Assembly (NCBI RefSeq): GCF_041052385.1
Contig: NZ_CP163439.1
Coordinates: forward strand, 9,227,001-9,291,000
Reading direction: 5' to 3'
DNA: 64,000 bases
DNA from: Streptomyces sp. R28
GTDB lineage: Bacteria > Actinomycetota > Actinomycetes > Streptomycetales > Streptomycetaceae
Below are positions 51,288 to 62,452 of this stretch, piece by piece. The notes beneath the pieces were generated by a model, which worked only from the letters and a program-made list of their open reading frames with translations, was not told the origin of the DNA and made no database searches. Positions within the stretch are counted from its first letter, which is position 1. Each line of letters starts with the position of its first letter. The translations under genes and the position numbers were made by a program.

Positions 51288-52184
51288 TCAGTCGTGGCCG
51301 GCGGTCGCCACGGGCTGGCGGCCGCCCAGCAGCCAGGTCACGATGTCCGGCAGTACGCGCAGCGACCCGAAGTGCGCCGCGGCCGGCTGGAGGATGGCGG
51401 TCACGCTGGGGATGCGCGCGGCCAGCCAGCGGGTGTGGCTGGGCGGGGAGAAGACGTCCTGCTCCCCGTGCCACAGCAGCACCGGCACGGAGATGTCGGC
51501 CGGGTTGAACCCCCAGGGACTGCAGAACGACAGCGCGTCGTCCACCCAGCCGTCCGCCGACACCCGCAGCGCCTCGCGGTAGTTGCGCAGCAGCATCGCC
51601 CGGACACCGGCGTCGGCGACCACCCGCAGATCGGACTCGGTGAGGTCCCGGCGCAGCTGGGAGAGCAACCGCACCGGGTCCGAGCGGATGGCGACGGAAC
51701 GTTTGCGCAGGCTGGCCGCGAGCCGGTCCGGGCTGGCCAGGGCCTTGGAGTACTCGCTGACGTTGGAGGCGGCCATCCCGGCGAACCAGTCGAGGCCGTC
51801 GGCGTCGCGCGGAGCCAGACTCACCAGCACCGCGACGCGGGTCACCCGGTCCGCCAGCAGCGCCGCGCAGGCCAGCGCGTGCGGCCCGCCCCCGGAGCGG
51901 CCGACGACGGCGAAACGCTCGAAGCCCAGGGCGTCGGCGATGGCGGCGACATCGGCCGCGACGTGCGCGACCGTCCGCCCGGGCAGCGGGTCCGAGGGAC
52001 CGTAGCCGGGACGGTCGTAGGTGATGAGCAGGACCTGCTGGTGGTAGAGCAGCATGGGCCGGGGCGCCGGACCGAGTCTGCTGCCGGGTGTGCCGTGCAG
52101 CAGAAACACCGGCGATCCGCCCGGATCGCCGCTGATCTCCACGGCTAATCGACGGCCGTCCCCCGAGTACACCTCTTTCCGCAC
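51288..52184 (-). CDS. Alpha/beta-fold hydrolase
   Basis: A 298-residue cytoplasmic hydrolase. The oxyanion region is PVFLLHGTPGSRLGP, then LITYDRPGYGPSDP, the nucleophile elbow VVGRSGGGPHALACAA (Ser), LLWHGEQDVFSPPSHTRWLA (Asp) and the final His region AAAHFGSLRVLPD. The GTG at 52184 is preferred because GGGGAGG lies 7 bases upstream; the frame continues to 52238. Codon 13 is TTA (Leu), as in several Fxs genes. It is convergent with fxsT, 12 bases apart, and 136 bases downstream of the PaaX-family gene on the same strand. The substrate is unknown. Confidence 0.87.
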   Translation of the reverse strand: MRKEVYSGDGRRLAVEISGDPGGSPVFLLHGTPGSRLGPAPRPMLLYHQQVLLITYDRPGYGPSDPLPGRTVAHVAADVAAIADALGFERFAVVGRSGGGPHALACAALLADRVTRVAVLVSLAPRDADGLDWFAGMAASNVSEYSKALASPDRLAASLRKRSVAIRSDPVRLLSQLRRDLTESDLRVVADAGVRAMLLRNYREALRVSADGWVDDALSFCSPWGFNPADISVPVLLWHGEQDVFSPPSHTRWLAARIPSVTAILQPAAAHFGSLRVLPDIVTWLLGGRQPVATAGHD

Positions 52185-52320
52185 CCGTCGCCTCCCCTCA
52201 GGCCCCCATCGCGATGGTGCGTGGTGTGGCTGTGCCACGGCCTATCCCCCATGGTGGCCCAGATCATCCCGGTGTGCGGGGATGTTTCCGGCTCCCGAGG
52301 CGACAGAACCGGACAGGTTG

Positions 52321-53187
52321 TCAGGCGCCCGACGGCCGCTGCGGTCGCTGGGCCTCCGGGGGCCGTACGGGTACGAGATCGAGGAGGTGTTCCGAGGCGT
52401 TCCGCGCGAGGGGTGTGAGCCGCTCGTACACCTGCCGGAAGGTTTTCTCGGCCGGTTCGGCGGGCCAGTCGTCCGGCAGGTGCTTGACCGGCAGCCGCGG
52501 GTCCTGGCGGATGACCCGCAGCCACTCCGCCTGCAGCCGCAGCCGCAGCGCGAGGGCGTCGTCGGCGTCCGGCAGCTGTGTCTGCCACGGTTGCCAGCGC
52601 CGTACGAACGACTCGTAGCGCGCCGCCAGTTCGGGCAGTTCCCAGGTCTCCTCGATCATCGCGCCGATGTCCATGCCGGCGTCGGCGTGCGCGCGGAACA
52701 CCTTCACATGGGCGGACAGGCCGAGCTCGGCCACCAGGGACGCCACGTCGACCTCGCCCGGCGCGATCCACAGGCCGCTGAACAGCGGGCCGAAGCCGTG
52801 CCAGGTCAGCTTGGAGCGCAGGTCGTGGCGCTGTCGCTGCCAGGACTCCGGGAGCGAGAAGCCGAGCAGGGTCCAGCTGCCGTCCCAGTGCCGGTTGACG
52901 GCGCCGGTCTGCCAGATGCGGTGCTCGCCGTCGCGCAGGACGGCCACCGAACGCTCGGTCAGCCCGAAGTACATCCGGCGGCCCTCGCGCTGGCGGCGCA
53001 GCAGAGCGCGGTTCACCATCCGGGTCAGCGTCGAGCGGGTCGCCTGCTCGCCGACGCCCACGCGCGCGAAGACGTCGATGACACTGCCCGAGTACACACA
53101 GACGTCCCGCCCGAGCACCTGGTCGCCCAGGAACGTCAGCATGAGGGACTGGGGCCGCAGCGCCTCTTCACCGGTCACGCGGCCCAC
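52321..53187 (-). CDS. PaaX-family transcriptional regulator
   Basis: A 288-residue PaaX-type regulator. The N-terminal winged helix reads RPQSLMLTFLGDQVLGRDVC, GVGEQATRSTLTRMVNRALL and the wing RRQREGRRMYFGLTERSVAV. WDGSWTLLGFSLPESWQRQR and FGPLFSGLWIAPGEVDVASL are the family's middle domain, and the C-terminal domain (WQTQLPDADDALALRLRLQ) is present. The founding PaaX represses phenylacetate degradation, but this neighbourhood has no paa genes; here it follows a secreted protein and two phosphoesterases after 15 bases and may control that operon. Confidence 0.9.
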   Translation of the reverse strand: MGRVTGEEALRPQSLMLTFLGDQVLGRDVCVYSGSVIDVFARVGVGEQATRSTLTRMVNRALLRRQREGRRMYFGLTERSVAVLRDGEHRIWQTGAVNRHWDGSWTLLGFSLPESWQRQRHDLRSKLTWHGFGPLFSGLWIAPGEVDVASLVAELGLSAHVKVFRAHADAGMDIGAMIEETWELPELAARYESFVRRWQPWQTQLPDADDALALRLRLQAEWLRVIRQDPRLPVKHLPDDWPAEPAEKTFRQVYERLTPLARNASEHLLDLVPVRPPEAQRPQRPSGA

Positions 53188-53202
53188 GGTACCTCTCGTC
53201 GA

Positions 53203-54051
53203 TCAGTCCGTGACCTGCTGGTACGAGTGGACGGCCGTCGCCACCGCGCACACCCCGGGCGGGATCATCTGTGTGCGCAGGGTGCCGCTGTTCGCGTCGT
53301 AGTCGACACCCTCCGCCTCGAAGGTGCCCGGGCACACACTGCGCTGCTCCAGCGCGAACAGGCTCCTCACCGTGCCGGTGATCGGCCTCCCGTCCACCTT
53401 GCGCGGCAGATCCACCTGGAGCAGCGGGCGGATCTCGGGGAAGAGCGTCCCCGTGGCGTCGTTCGAGGCGCACACCAGGCGGGTGTCCGTCACGAAATCG
53501 CAGCCCTGGATGTCGCGCACCGGCTTGTCCAGGGTGATCTGCCAGGCCTCCGCCAGCTCGCCGCCGGCCCGGGGCGTGGCCGGGTTCAGCAGGGGAGCGG
53601 GGAAGACCTGGAGTCTGCTCTGCTCCCCCCATTCGCCCGACACCAGCCACTGCCCGTCGGGTGAGACGGTGGCGAAGGAGTTGTTCAGCTTCTCGCCCGG
53701 GTCGAGCCGGTGGACGTACTCGAAGCGCTTCCCGGCCGGTGTCGTCACCGCGAACATCTTGGACGTGGCCGTGTCCGGGCCCTGGTAGGCGTCGAAGGTG
53801 TGGCCGCGTGCGACGTCCGGGTCGCCGACGTGGTTCCAGCCCTTGATCCGCAGGTCCAGCGGGATGGTGGCGAGCCCGCGGTACAGCAGTGAGCCGTCCG
53901 CGCGGCTCGCCAGTCCCTGCCCGCCGCCCAGCGTGTCCGTGTACGCCGTGCCGGTCCTGGCCCAGTGCGGATCGCCGGCGGCGGACGCGGTGCCCGCGCC
54001 GAGCGCGAGGGCCCCCGATAAGCAGACCAGGGTGCGGAGATGACGCTTCAT
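53203..54051 (-). CDS. Secreted protein of unknown function
   Basis: A 282-residue exported protein that I do not recognise. The ATG at 54051 gives the signal peptide MKRHLRTLVCLSGALALG...TASA, cleaved near residue 24. The mature part is rich in short beta-strands with repeats of the kind FATVSPDGQWLVSGEWGEQS, FDAYQGPDTATSKMFAVTTP and GCDFVTDTRLVCASNDATG, and may be a beta-propeller. Codon 11 is TTA. Its start overlaps the stop of the PHP-domain gene (TGATG), so it is translated together with that secreted metallohydrolase and may assist it outside the cell. Confidence 0.78.
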   Translation of the reverse strand: MKRHLRTLVCLSGALALGAGTASAAGDPHWARTGTAYTDTLGGGQGLASRADGSLLYRGLATIPLDLRIKGWNHVGDPDVARGHTFDAYQGPDTATSKMFAVTTPAGKRFEYVHRLDPGEKLNNSFATVSPDGQWLVSGEWGEQSRLQVFPAPLLNPATPRAGGELAEAWQITLDKPVRDIQGCDFVTDTRLVCASNDATGTLFPEIRPLLQVDLPRKVDGRPITGTVRSLFALEQRSVCPGTFEAEGVDYDANSGTLRTQMIPPGVCAVATAVHSYQQVTD

Positions 54052-55718
54052 CAGGCTCCTGCCACGTCGACGAACACAGGGTTCGAATAGAACCACGTAT
54101 CCGCCCACGGGTCACCGTTTCCGGGCTCGTGCGGAATCGGCCCGTGCGGGTCGACCGACGCCCCGAGGTAGCCCGCACCGTGGCGGTTGCCGTCGCTGCC
54201 GCGCAGCCGGACGTAGAAGGGCTCGTCCCCGGCGGTCAGCGGGACGCGCAGGGTGTACGTCCCCTGCCGGCCCGTCACGTCCAGCGCGCGCACGACCTTG
54301 GTGTCCGGTGCCTTCCAGGTGTCCCGGTCGGTCACCGGGCCGCGCACCGCGCCCCGGATGACGTCCACGTGCGCCAACTCGGGCACAATTCCCTGGGGGT
54401 TGGGGCGCGAGGCGGTCGTCACCGTGATGGTGAGGGTGAGCTTCTCGCCCTTGCGCACGCGCAGCCGGCCGCCCAGGGTGACGCCCCGGCCCAAGTCGCA
54501 GTCCCGCTTCAGGCGGACGTCGAGGCCGTCGAGCAGATGCCCGTGGTCGAGCCAGACCCGGCCGGCGCGCAGGCCCGCCATCACCGCGCGGTAGCCGTAG
54601 CGGGTGACGCCGACGTGGGTGCGGCTGAACTGGCCCGGCCAGAAGTCGCTGCCCGGCTGCGGGGTGGTGGTGTCGACCGGGTCCGGCAGCTTGCCGGTGT
54701 TGTCGAAGTTCTGGCCCGCCGGCCAGTCGCCGTTCTTCCAGGTGTCGAAGACGATGCGGTGGGCGTCGGAGTTCGTGGTGATCGAGAACAGGCTGCCTTC
54801 GGCCAGCATCGAGTCCCACAGACCGCCGACCGTCGCGCTCGCCCAGTCGAAACCGCCGTACGTCAGGTACGCGTCCGCCGGGTAGCCGGTCCAGGACTGG
54901 GCCGACGGCTTGTTCTCGTACTCGCCGCGGATCGAGTTCGTACCGCGCCAGCCGGGGATGGCCGCGCCCTGGGCGCCCGGTGCGCCCTCCATGCCGATCA
55001 TGATCTCGGGGGCCGCGTCGCGCCAGGCGCGCATCTCGTGCGGGGAGTCGATGCCGAGGCGCATCGGGTGGTTGGCGAGGACGAGCACGTCGTCGACGTA
55101 GCCGGTGCGGCGCTGTTCGGCCAGCCACTTGATGGCCTTGACGGCGTGGGCCTCGTTGCGGGCGGTGTCCGCGGCACCCGCTGAGCCTTCCGTGTAGCCG
55201 AGCAGCTTGCCGTCGTAGGCGCTCTCGAACTGCGTGAGCAGGTCGACCTCGTGCCCGCCGGGCGCCGCGAAGACCGTGCAGTGCTCGGCGGCCGGGATGT
55301 ACCACTCCAGGCCCTGGAAGATCAGCTGGCGCGGGTTCTCGGCGCGCGCCTTGAGGATCTCCTCGTGCTCCAGCGGGGCGCCGTACTTGGCGTGTCCGAA
55401 GTTGGAGTGCTCGGTGAACACCATCCAGTCCAGGCCGTACCTGGCGCCCGCGGCGGCCAGTTGGGAGAACGTGTACTTGGCGTCGTGGCTGTAGACGGAG
55501 TGGATGTGGTGGTCGCCGACGAGGTAGGCGAGGCGGGGGTCGTCGCCGCCGAGACGTCTGTCGTCGTCAGCCAGCGCCGGGGTCGCGGAGCCGAGGGCGA
55601 ACGCGGCGCCGAACAGGCCCGCGCGGCGCAGGAGTCCGCGTCTGGAGACGCCCTGGGCGTCCAGGAAGGCGGGGGCGACGGACGGGTCGGCCCAGGTGGG
55701 GAGCTGCTGCTCGGTCAT
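54051..55718 (-). CDS. Tat-secreted PHP-domain (CehA/McbA-type) metallohydrolase
   Basis: A 555-residue exported metal-dependent hydrolase. A twin-arginine signal (SRRGLLRRAGLFGAAFALG, Arg26-Arg27) is followed by the PHP core: YLVGDHHIHSVYSHDAKYTF (His70, His71, His73), WMVFTEHSNFGHAKYG, FQGLEWYIPAAEHCTVFA, VLVLANHPMRLG and ITTNSDAHRIVF. The C-terminal ~170 residues are beta-rich. PHP enzymes are usually phosphoesterases or, in CehA, a carbamate esterase; folding before export suggests a bound multi-metal centre. It lies between a Tat-type metallophosphoesterase and a secreted protein in one operon. Confidence 0.88.
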   Translation of the reverse strand: MTEQQLPTWADPSVAPAFLDAQGVSRRGLLRRAGLFGAAFALGSATPALADDDRRLGGDDPRLAYLVGDHHIHSVYSHDAKYTFSQLAAAGARYGLDWMVFTEHSNFGHAKYGAPLEHEEILKARAENPRQLIFQGLEWYIPAAEHCTVFAAPGGHEVDLLTQFESAYDGKLLGYTEGSAGAADTARNEAHAVKAIKWLAEQRRTGYVDDVLVLANHPMRLGIDSPHEMRAWRDAAPEIMIGMEGAPGAQGAAIPGWRGTNSIRGEYENKPSAQSWTGYPADAYLTYGGFDWASATVGGLWDSMLAEGSLFSITTNSDAHRIVFDTWKNGDWPAGQNFDNTGKLPDPVDTTTPQPGSDFWPGQFSRTHVGVTRYGYRAVMAGLRAGRVWLDHGHLLDGLDVRLKRDCDLGRGVTLGGRLRVRKGEKLTLTITVTTASRPNPQGIVPELAHVDVIRGAVRGPVTDRDTWKAPDTKVVRALDVTGRQGTYTLRVPLTAGDEPFYVRLRGSDGNRHGAGYLGASVDPHGPIPHEPGNGDPWADTWFYSNPVFVDVAGA

Positions 55719-55749
55719 GGTGGTCCTTGAAGGGCGTCGGTGACGGGCG

Positions 55750-57579
55750 TCAGTGGGTCATGAAGGACTTGACGGGCAGCGCCCGCGCGACGATCCGGAC
55801 GTCGCCGAGGCGGCCGTGCAGGATCTGGTCGATCTTGCCGCCGTACTCGTAGCCGCCGAGCAGCCACGGCAGCCCGACGGACGTGATGCCGATCGAGCGC
55901 GCCTTCGGATTGCGGACCACCGGGCAGCCCTCGACGTACATGGTGGTGTGCTCGCCGTCGTTGACGACTGCCAGGTGCCACCAGGTCTCCAGTGGGGTCT
56001 CCTGGGCCCAGTTGGTGGCGATGCCCTCCTGGTTGAGCGGGCGCATCGCCCACTGCGGCTCGCGGTCGTTCGACAGGGAGAGCGTGGCGAGCGGCTCGTC
56101 CGGGTCGTCGGCGGTCTTGCCGGCGGCGCCGCCCGTGCCGGTCCGGCTCAGCAGGCCGGACCAGGCGTGGTGGTCGGGGTCCCAGTCGGCCGGGAGGCGG
56201 TAGAACGCCTCGATGGTGTAACCGTCCCCGAACGTCGCCGAGTTGAGCGGGGCCCCGTCGACCGTGCGCAGGTACGCGCCCTTCAGCGGGGACTTGAAGC
56301 CCTGGAACTCCAGGCTGCCGTGGCCGGGCTGGTCGGGGTGGTGGTCGGCGGACCAGCCCAGCTTTCCGCCGCCCACCGTGACGAGCGCGAGGTCGTTGCC
56401 GCGCCCGGACAGGTCACGGACCGTGGTGCCCTGTACCGGCTGCTCGAAGCGCCAGTACGCCACCGTGCCCGGGATCAGCATCCGCGAGGCGGGGCGCTCC
56501 GCGCGCGCGGGCACCGGGGCGAAGCCGGAGAAGCGGTCGGCGAAGTCGATCTCGACGCTGAACCGGTCGGCGTCACCGCTGAGTTCGATCTCCTGCCGCT
56601 CCAGCTCGTTGAGCCCCCGGGCGGCCCGGCCGAGGATCCAGGGGGAGACCGTCTCCACGTCGATGACGTTCCGGTCCAGGTCGAAGCGGTACAGGCGGAT
56701 CATCGCCGCGCCGCCGAAGTAGCGGTTCTGGTAGTTCGTCAGATGCAGGTGGACGTCGTTACCGGCCGCGTTCTTGCGGGTCGCCCGGCCGGCGGGCCAG
56801 TAGTGCCCGTTGAGGGTGAGGAAGATCTGGTCGTGGTCCTCGATCAGCTGGTCCCACAGCTGCTGCCCGTACGCCGAGAGGGAGTCGTCCTCGACGACCA
56901 GCTCGTGGGTGGTGAGGACGACCGGCGTCTTCGGGTGCCGGGCGAGGACGTCCTTGGCCCACGCGTAGCCCTTCGCCGACAGCCGCCAGTCCAGCGCGAG
57001 CACCATCCACTCGCGGCCGGCGGCCTTGAAGAGGTGGAAGCTGTTGTAGCCGTCGGGGGAGGCGCCCCCGAACGTCTTCTGTCCCTGGAACCGCTTCGGC
57101 CCGAAGGCGTCCAGATACGGCGTCGCACCGCGCTGGTCGTCCGTCGACGACTTCACGTCGTGGTTGCCGGCGAGGACGCTGTAGCCCACGCCCCGCCGGT
57201 CCAGGAGCCGGAACGCCTCGCTGATGGCGGCGACTTCGGGCTGGGTGCCGTTCTGGGTGAGGTCGCCGAGGTGGGACAGGAAGACGATGTTCTCCTTGCG
57301 GCCGTGCTCCAGCAGATAGCGCAGGGACGCCTCGACCGGCGCCTTGTCGATGCTCGGCCCGTCGAAGAGGTACTGGGTGTCGGGCATCACGGCGAGCGTG
57401 AAGCGACGGCTGTCGGGGTCGGGCCGCCAGGGCTCCGTGACTGCCGCTTGAGCTTCGGCCGGCAGCGCGACCGAGGCGGTGGCGGCGGCGCCGATCAGTG
57501 CCGTGGCCCGGAGGAAACTGCGTCTTCCGGCGCCGGCCTGCGCGGCCTCGCCCTGGTCGTGCGCATGCGACGTACACAT
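55750..57579 (-). CDS. Tat-secreted metallophosphoesterase with LamG-like domain
   Basis: A 609-residue exported enzyme. GRRSFLRATALIG at residues 18-30 is a Tat signal. The calcineurin-type phosphoesterase core shows VMPDTQYLFDG (Asp67), FLSHLGDLTQNG, SVLAGNHDVKS, VVLTTHELVVEDD and FLTLNGHYWPAG, i.e. the metal ligands in normal order. From about residue 375 a concanavalin/LamG-like domain follows (GTVAYWRFEQPVQGTTVRD, TIEAFYRLPADWD, WWHLAVVNDGEHTTMYVEG), which probably binds glycan. It should hydrolyse a phosphate mono- or diester on an extracellular glycan. It follows the beta-galactosidase gene by 34 bases in the same operon. Confidence 0.9.
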   Translation of the reverse strand: MCTSHAHDQGEAAQAGAGRRSFLRATALIGAAATASVALPAEAQAAVTEPWRPDPDSRRFTLAVMPDTQYLFDGPSIDKAPVEASLRYLLEHGRKENIVFLSHLGDLTQNGTQPEVAAISEAFRLLDRRGVGYSVLAGNHDVKSSTDDQRGATPYLDAFGPKRFQGQKTFGGASPDGYNSFHLFKAAGREWMVLALDWRLSAKGYAWAKDVLARHPKTPVVLTTHELVVEDDSLSAYGQQLWDQLIEDHDQIFLTLNGHYWPAGRATRKNAAGNDVHLHLTNYQNRYFGGAAMIRLYRFDLDRNVIDVETVSPWILGRAARGLNELERQEIELSGDADRFSVEIDFADRFSGFAPVPARAERPASRMLIPGTVAYWRFEQPVQGTTVRDLSGRGNDLALVTVGGGKLGWSADHHPDQPGHGSLEFQGFKSPLKGAYLRTVDGAPLNSATFGDGYTIEAFYRLPADWDPDHHAWSGLLSRTGTGGAAGKTADDPDEPLATLSLSNDREPQWAMRPLNQEGIATNWAQETPLETWWHLAVVNDGEHTTMYVEGCPVVRNPKARSIGITSVGLPWLLGGYEYGGKIDQILHGRLGDVRIVARALPVKSFMTH

Positions 57580-57613
57580 GGGTGCTCCATGAAGAGAAGG
57601 AGAGAAAAGGAGT

Positions 57614-60540
<2,927 letters not shown>

Positions 60541-60544
<4 letters not shown>

Positions 60545-61476
60545 GACCATTCCGAAGTCGGTGCGGTGGGCCGGGGCAGGGGGCGGCCTTGCAGGCCCCA
60601 GGCAGGGTCGATGGGGATGCCGAGACGGTCCAGGACGGTGGGGGCGATGTCGATGAGGCGGGGTGTGTCGAGCCGGGTGCCGTCGGGCACGCCGGGCTCG
60701 GCGAGGATGACGAAGACTTCCCGCTCGGCACGGGTGTCGCCGCCGTGGCCACCGGTGTCGAGGTGACCGTGGTCCGTGGTGACCAGCACGGTCCAGTGCT
60801 CGTCGGGGCGGCCGGGGTCCGAGCGCCGGGCATCGATCGCCTCCAACAGCCGCCCGAGGTGGGCGTCCTGGGCGCGGAGGGCGTCGTCGTAGGCGGGGGA
60901 GAGGGGGCCCGTGGCGTGGCCCGCTTCGTCGGTGGCGCCGAAGTACACGAACACGGCGTCTGGGTCGCCCCTGGTGAGCCAGCGTGTGACGGTGCGGGCG
61001 ACGCGGCGGTCCGCGGTCTCGTAGCCGCGGCACTCGCCGTTGTAGCGCACGCGCCGGCCGATGGCGCGGCCGAGGGTGCCGCGGCGGACCAGTTGCGGCC
61101 AGGACACCGCGGCCGCGGTGCGCAGGCCGGGCCGGGCGGTGGCGGCGCGCGTCAGGAAGTCGGGGTAGCGGGCATAGGCGGCGCCGGTGAAGTCGTTGCC
61201 GGTCACCCCGTGCCGGTCGGGCCACACGCCGGTCAGCACGCTCGACCAGCCGGGGCCGGAGTCGGTGTAGGCCATGCTGGTGGACGGCCCGCCGTCGGCC
61301 TGGCCGTCCGGCTCGCCGTAGGGCAGCAGGCTGGTGCCGTGGGCGCCCGCGGCCATCAGGCCGTGCAGCACGGGTGCGTTGGCCGGCCGGCGGGTCAGCC
61401 GATCGAAGCGGAGTCCGTCCATGCCCACCACGAGCACCTTGCCGTGGGCGGTGACCTCGGCGTCGACGTCCGTCAC
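60541..61476 (-). CDS. Alkaline-phosphatase-superfamily phosphodiesterase/pyrophosphatase
   Basis: A 311-residue member of the type I phosphodiesterase/nucleotide pyrophosphatase group. It begins KVLVVGMDGLRFDRLTRRPA (first metal Asp), then SMAYTDSGPGWSSVLTGVWP with the nucleophile region, VFVYFGATDEAGHATGPLSP, VLVTTDHGHLDTGGHGG and DIAPTVLDRLGIP. No signal peptide, so it is intracellular. The GTG at 61476 lies 6 bases after GGAGG. It is sandwiched between the ABC permease genes and lacZ, suggesting it removes a phosphate-linked group from an imported galactoside. Confidence 0.87.
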
Positions 61477-61540
61477 TGTCTACCTCCACCACTAAGAGCT
61501 CGGGACCGACTGTCGGTTCTTGGCTGCACGCTCGATGTGG

Positions 61541-61576
61541 CTGGTCGCGCAGTTCCCCGCGCCCCTTTCGGGGCGC
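61541..61576. repeat. Dispersed Streptomyces-type repeat with hairpin inside operon
   Basis: CTGGTCGCGCAGTTCCCC followed by GCGCCCC-TTTC-GGGGCGC (hairpin 61559-61576, 7-bp stem) is of a kind that, from general knowledge, occurs many times in Streptomyces intergenic DNA. It lies in the 106-base gap between the permease and phosphodiesterase-like genes, where it could reduce downstream transcription. Confidence 0.6.
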
Positions 61577-61582
61577 AACCGC

Positions 61583-62452
61583 CTAGCTCCCCTGCACCGC
61601 CCCTTCCGTGGCGCCCGCGATGAACCCGCGGGCGAAGATCGTGAAGACCACGACCAGCGGGAGGGCCGCCATGAGCACACCGGCCATGACCATGCTGTAG
61701 TCGGTGTTGTGGCCGAGGTTGAGCTGGGCCAGCTCCACCTGGAGCGTGACGTGGTCGGGGTTGGTGAGCACGATGAGCGGCCAGACGTAGTCGTTCCAGG
61801 CGCCGACGAAGGCGTAGATGGCAAGGAAGGACAACGCGGGCCTGATCATCGGCAGCGCGATGTTCCAGTACTGACGGAAGAAGCCGGCGCCGTCGATGCG
61901 CGCCGCGTCGAGCAGTTCGTCGGGTACGCCGTTCTCGATGTACTGGCGCAGCCAGAAGATGCCGAAGGCGTTGGAGAGGGCGGGCCAGACCAGTGCCTTG
62001 AGCATGCCGACCCAGCCGATCTCGGACATCAGGATGAACTGCGGCAGTACGGCCAGTTGGAGCGGCAGCATCATGAACACCAGCAGCGTGCCGAAGAGCA
62101 CCTTGCGCCCGGGGAAGTCGAACTTGGCGAAGGCGAAGGCCGCCAGGGAGTCGATGAACAGCACCAGGACCGTCGTGACGCACGCGACGACGATCGTGTT
62201 GAGCATCGACCCGAAGAAGTCGATCGTGTCGAGCACATGCCGGATGTTCTCCAGCAGGTGGGAGCCGAAGGTCAGCTTCGGTGGGCTCTTGTATATGTCC
62301 TTGGTGGTGTTGGTCGCCATCACGATCGTCCACACGAACGGGAAGACCGAGATCAGGACGGCCACCATGAGCAGGATGTGCGCGGTCAGGCCCTTGGGGC
62401 GGCGCAGCCGCTTCGCGCCGGTGGCCGGCCGCGGCGTGGCGGCTGTCGTCAT
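61583..62452 (-). CDS. Sugar ABC transporter permease (MalG/CUT1 type)
   Basis: A 289-residue inner-membrane permease with six predicted helices (GLTAHILLMVAVLISVFPF first). The conserved cytoplasmic EAA loop reads ELLDAARIDGAGFFRQYWNI followed by ALPMIRPALS, the contact for the ATPase. The ATG at 62452 overlaps the stop of the partner permease (ATGA). No ATPase gene is present; Streptomyces CUT1 importers usually share the MsiK ATPase encoded elsewhere. Confidence 0.93.
   Translation of the reverse strand: MTTAATPRPATGAKRLRRPKGLTAHILLMVAVLISVFPFVWTIVMATNTTKDIYKSPPKLTFGSHLLENIRHVLDTIDFFGSMLNTIVVACVTTVLVLFIDSLAAFAFAKFDFPGRKVLFGTLLVFMMLPLQLAVLPQFILMSEIGWVGMLKALVWPALSNAFGIFWLRQYIENGVPDELLDAARIDGAGFFRQYWNIALPMIRPALSFLAIYAFVGAWNDYVWPLIVLTNPDHVTLQVELAQLNLGHNTDYSMVMAGVLMAALPLVVVFTIFARGFIAGATEGAVQGS

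Noticed and set aside
52263..52286. Weak inverted repeat CATCCC...GGGATG after the PaaX-family gene
   Set aside because: A six-base stem with no T-run is too short to call as a terminator in DNA of this composition.
60545..61492. N-terminal extension of the beta-galactosidase frame
   Set aside because: It is antisense-like, Arg/Pro/His-rich sequence overlapping the phosphodiesterase-like gene in another frame; LacZ homology begins at residue 1 of the ATG at 60544.
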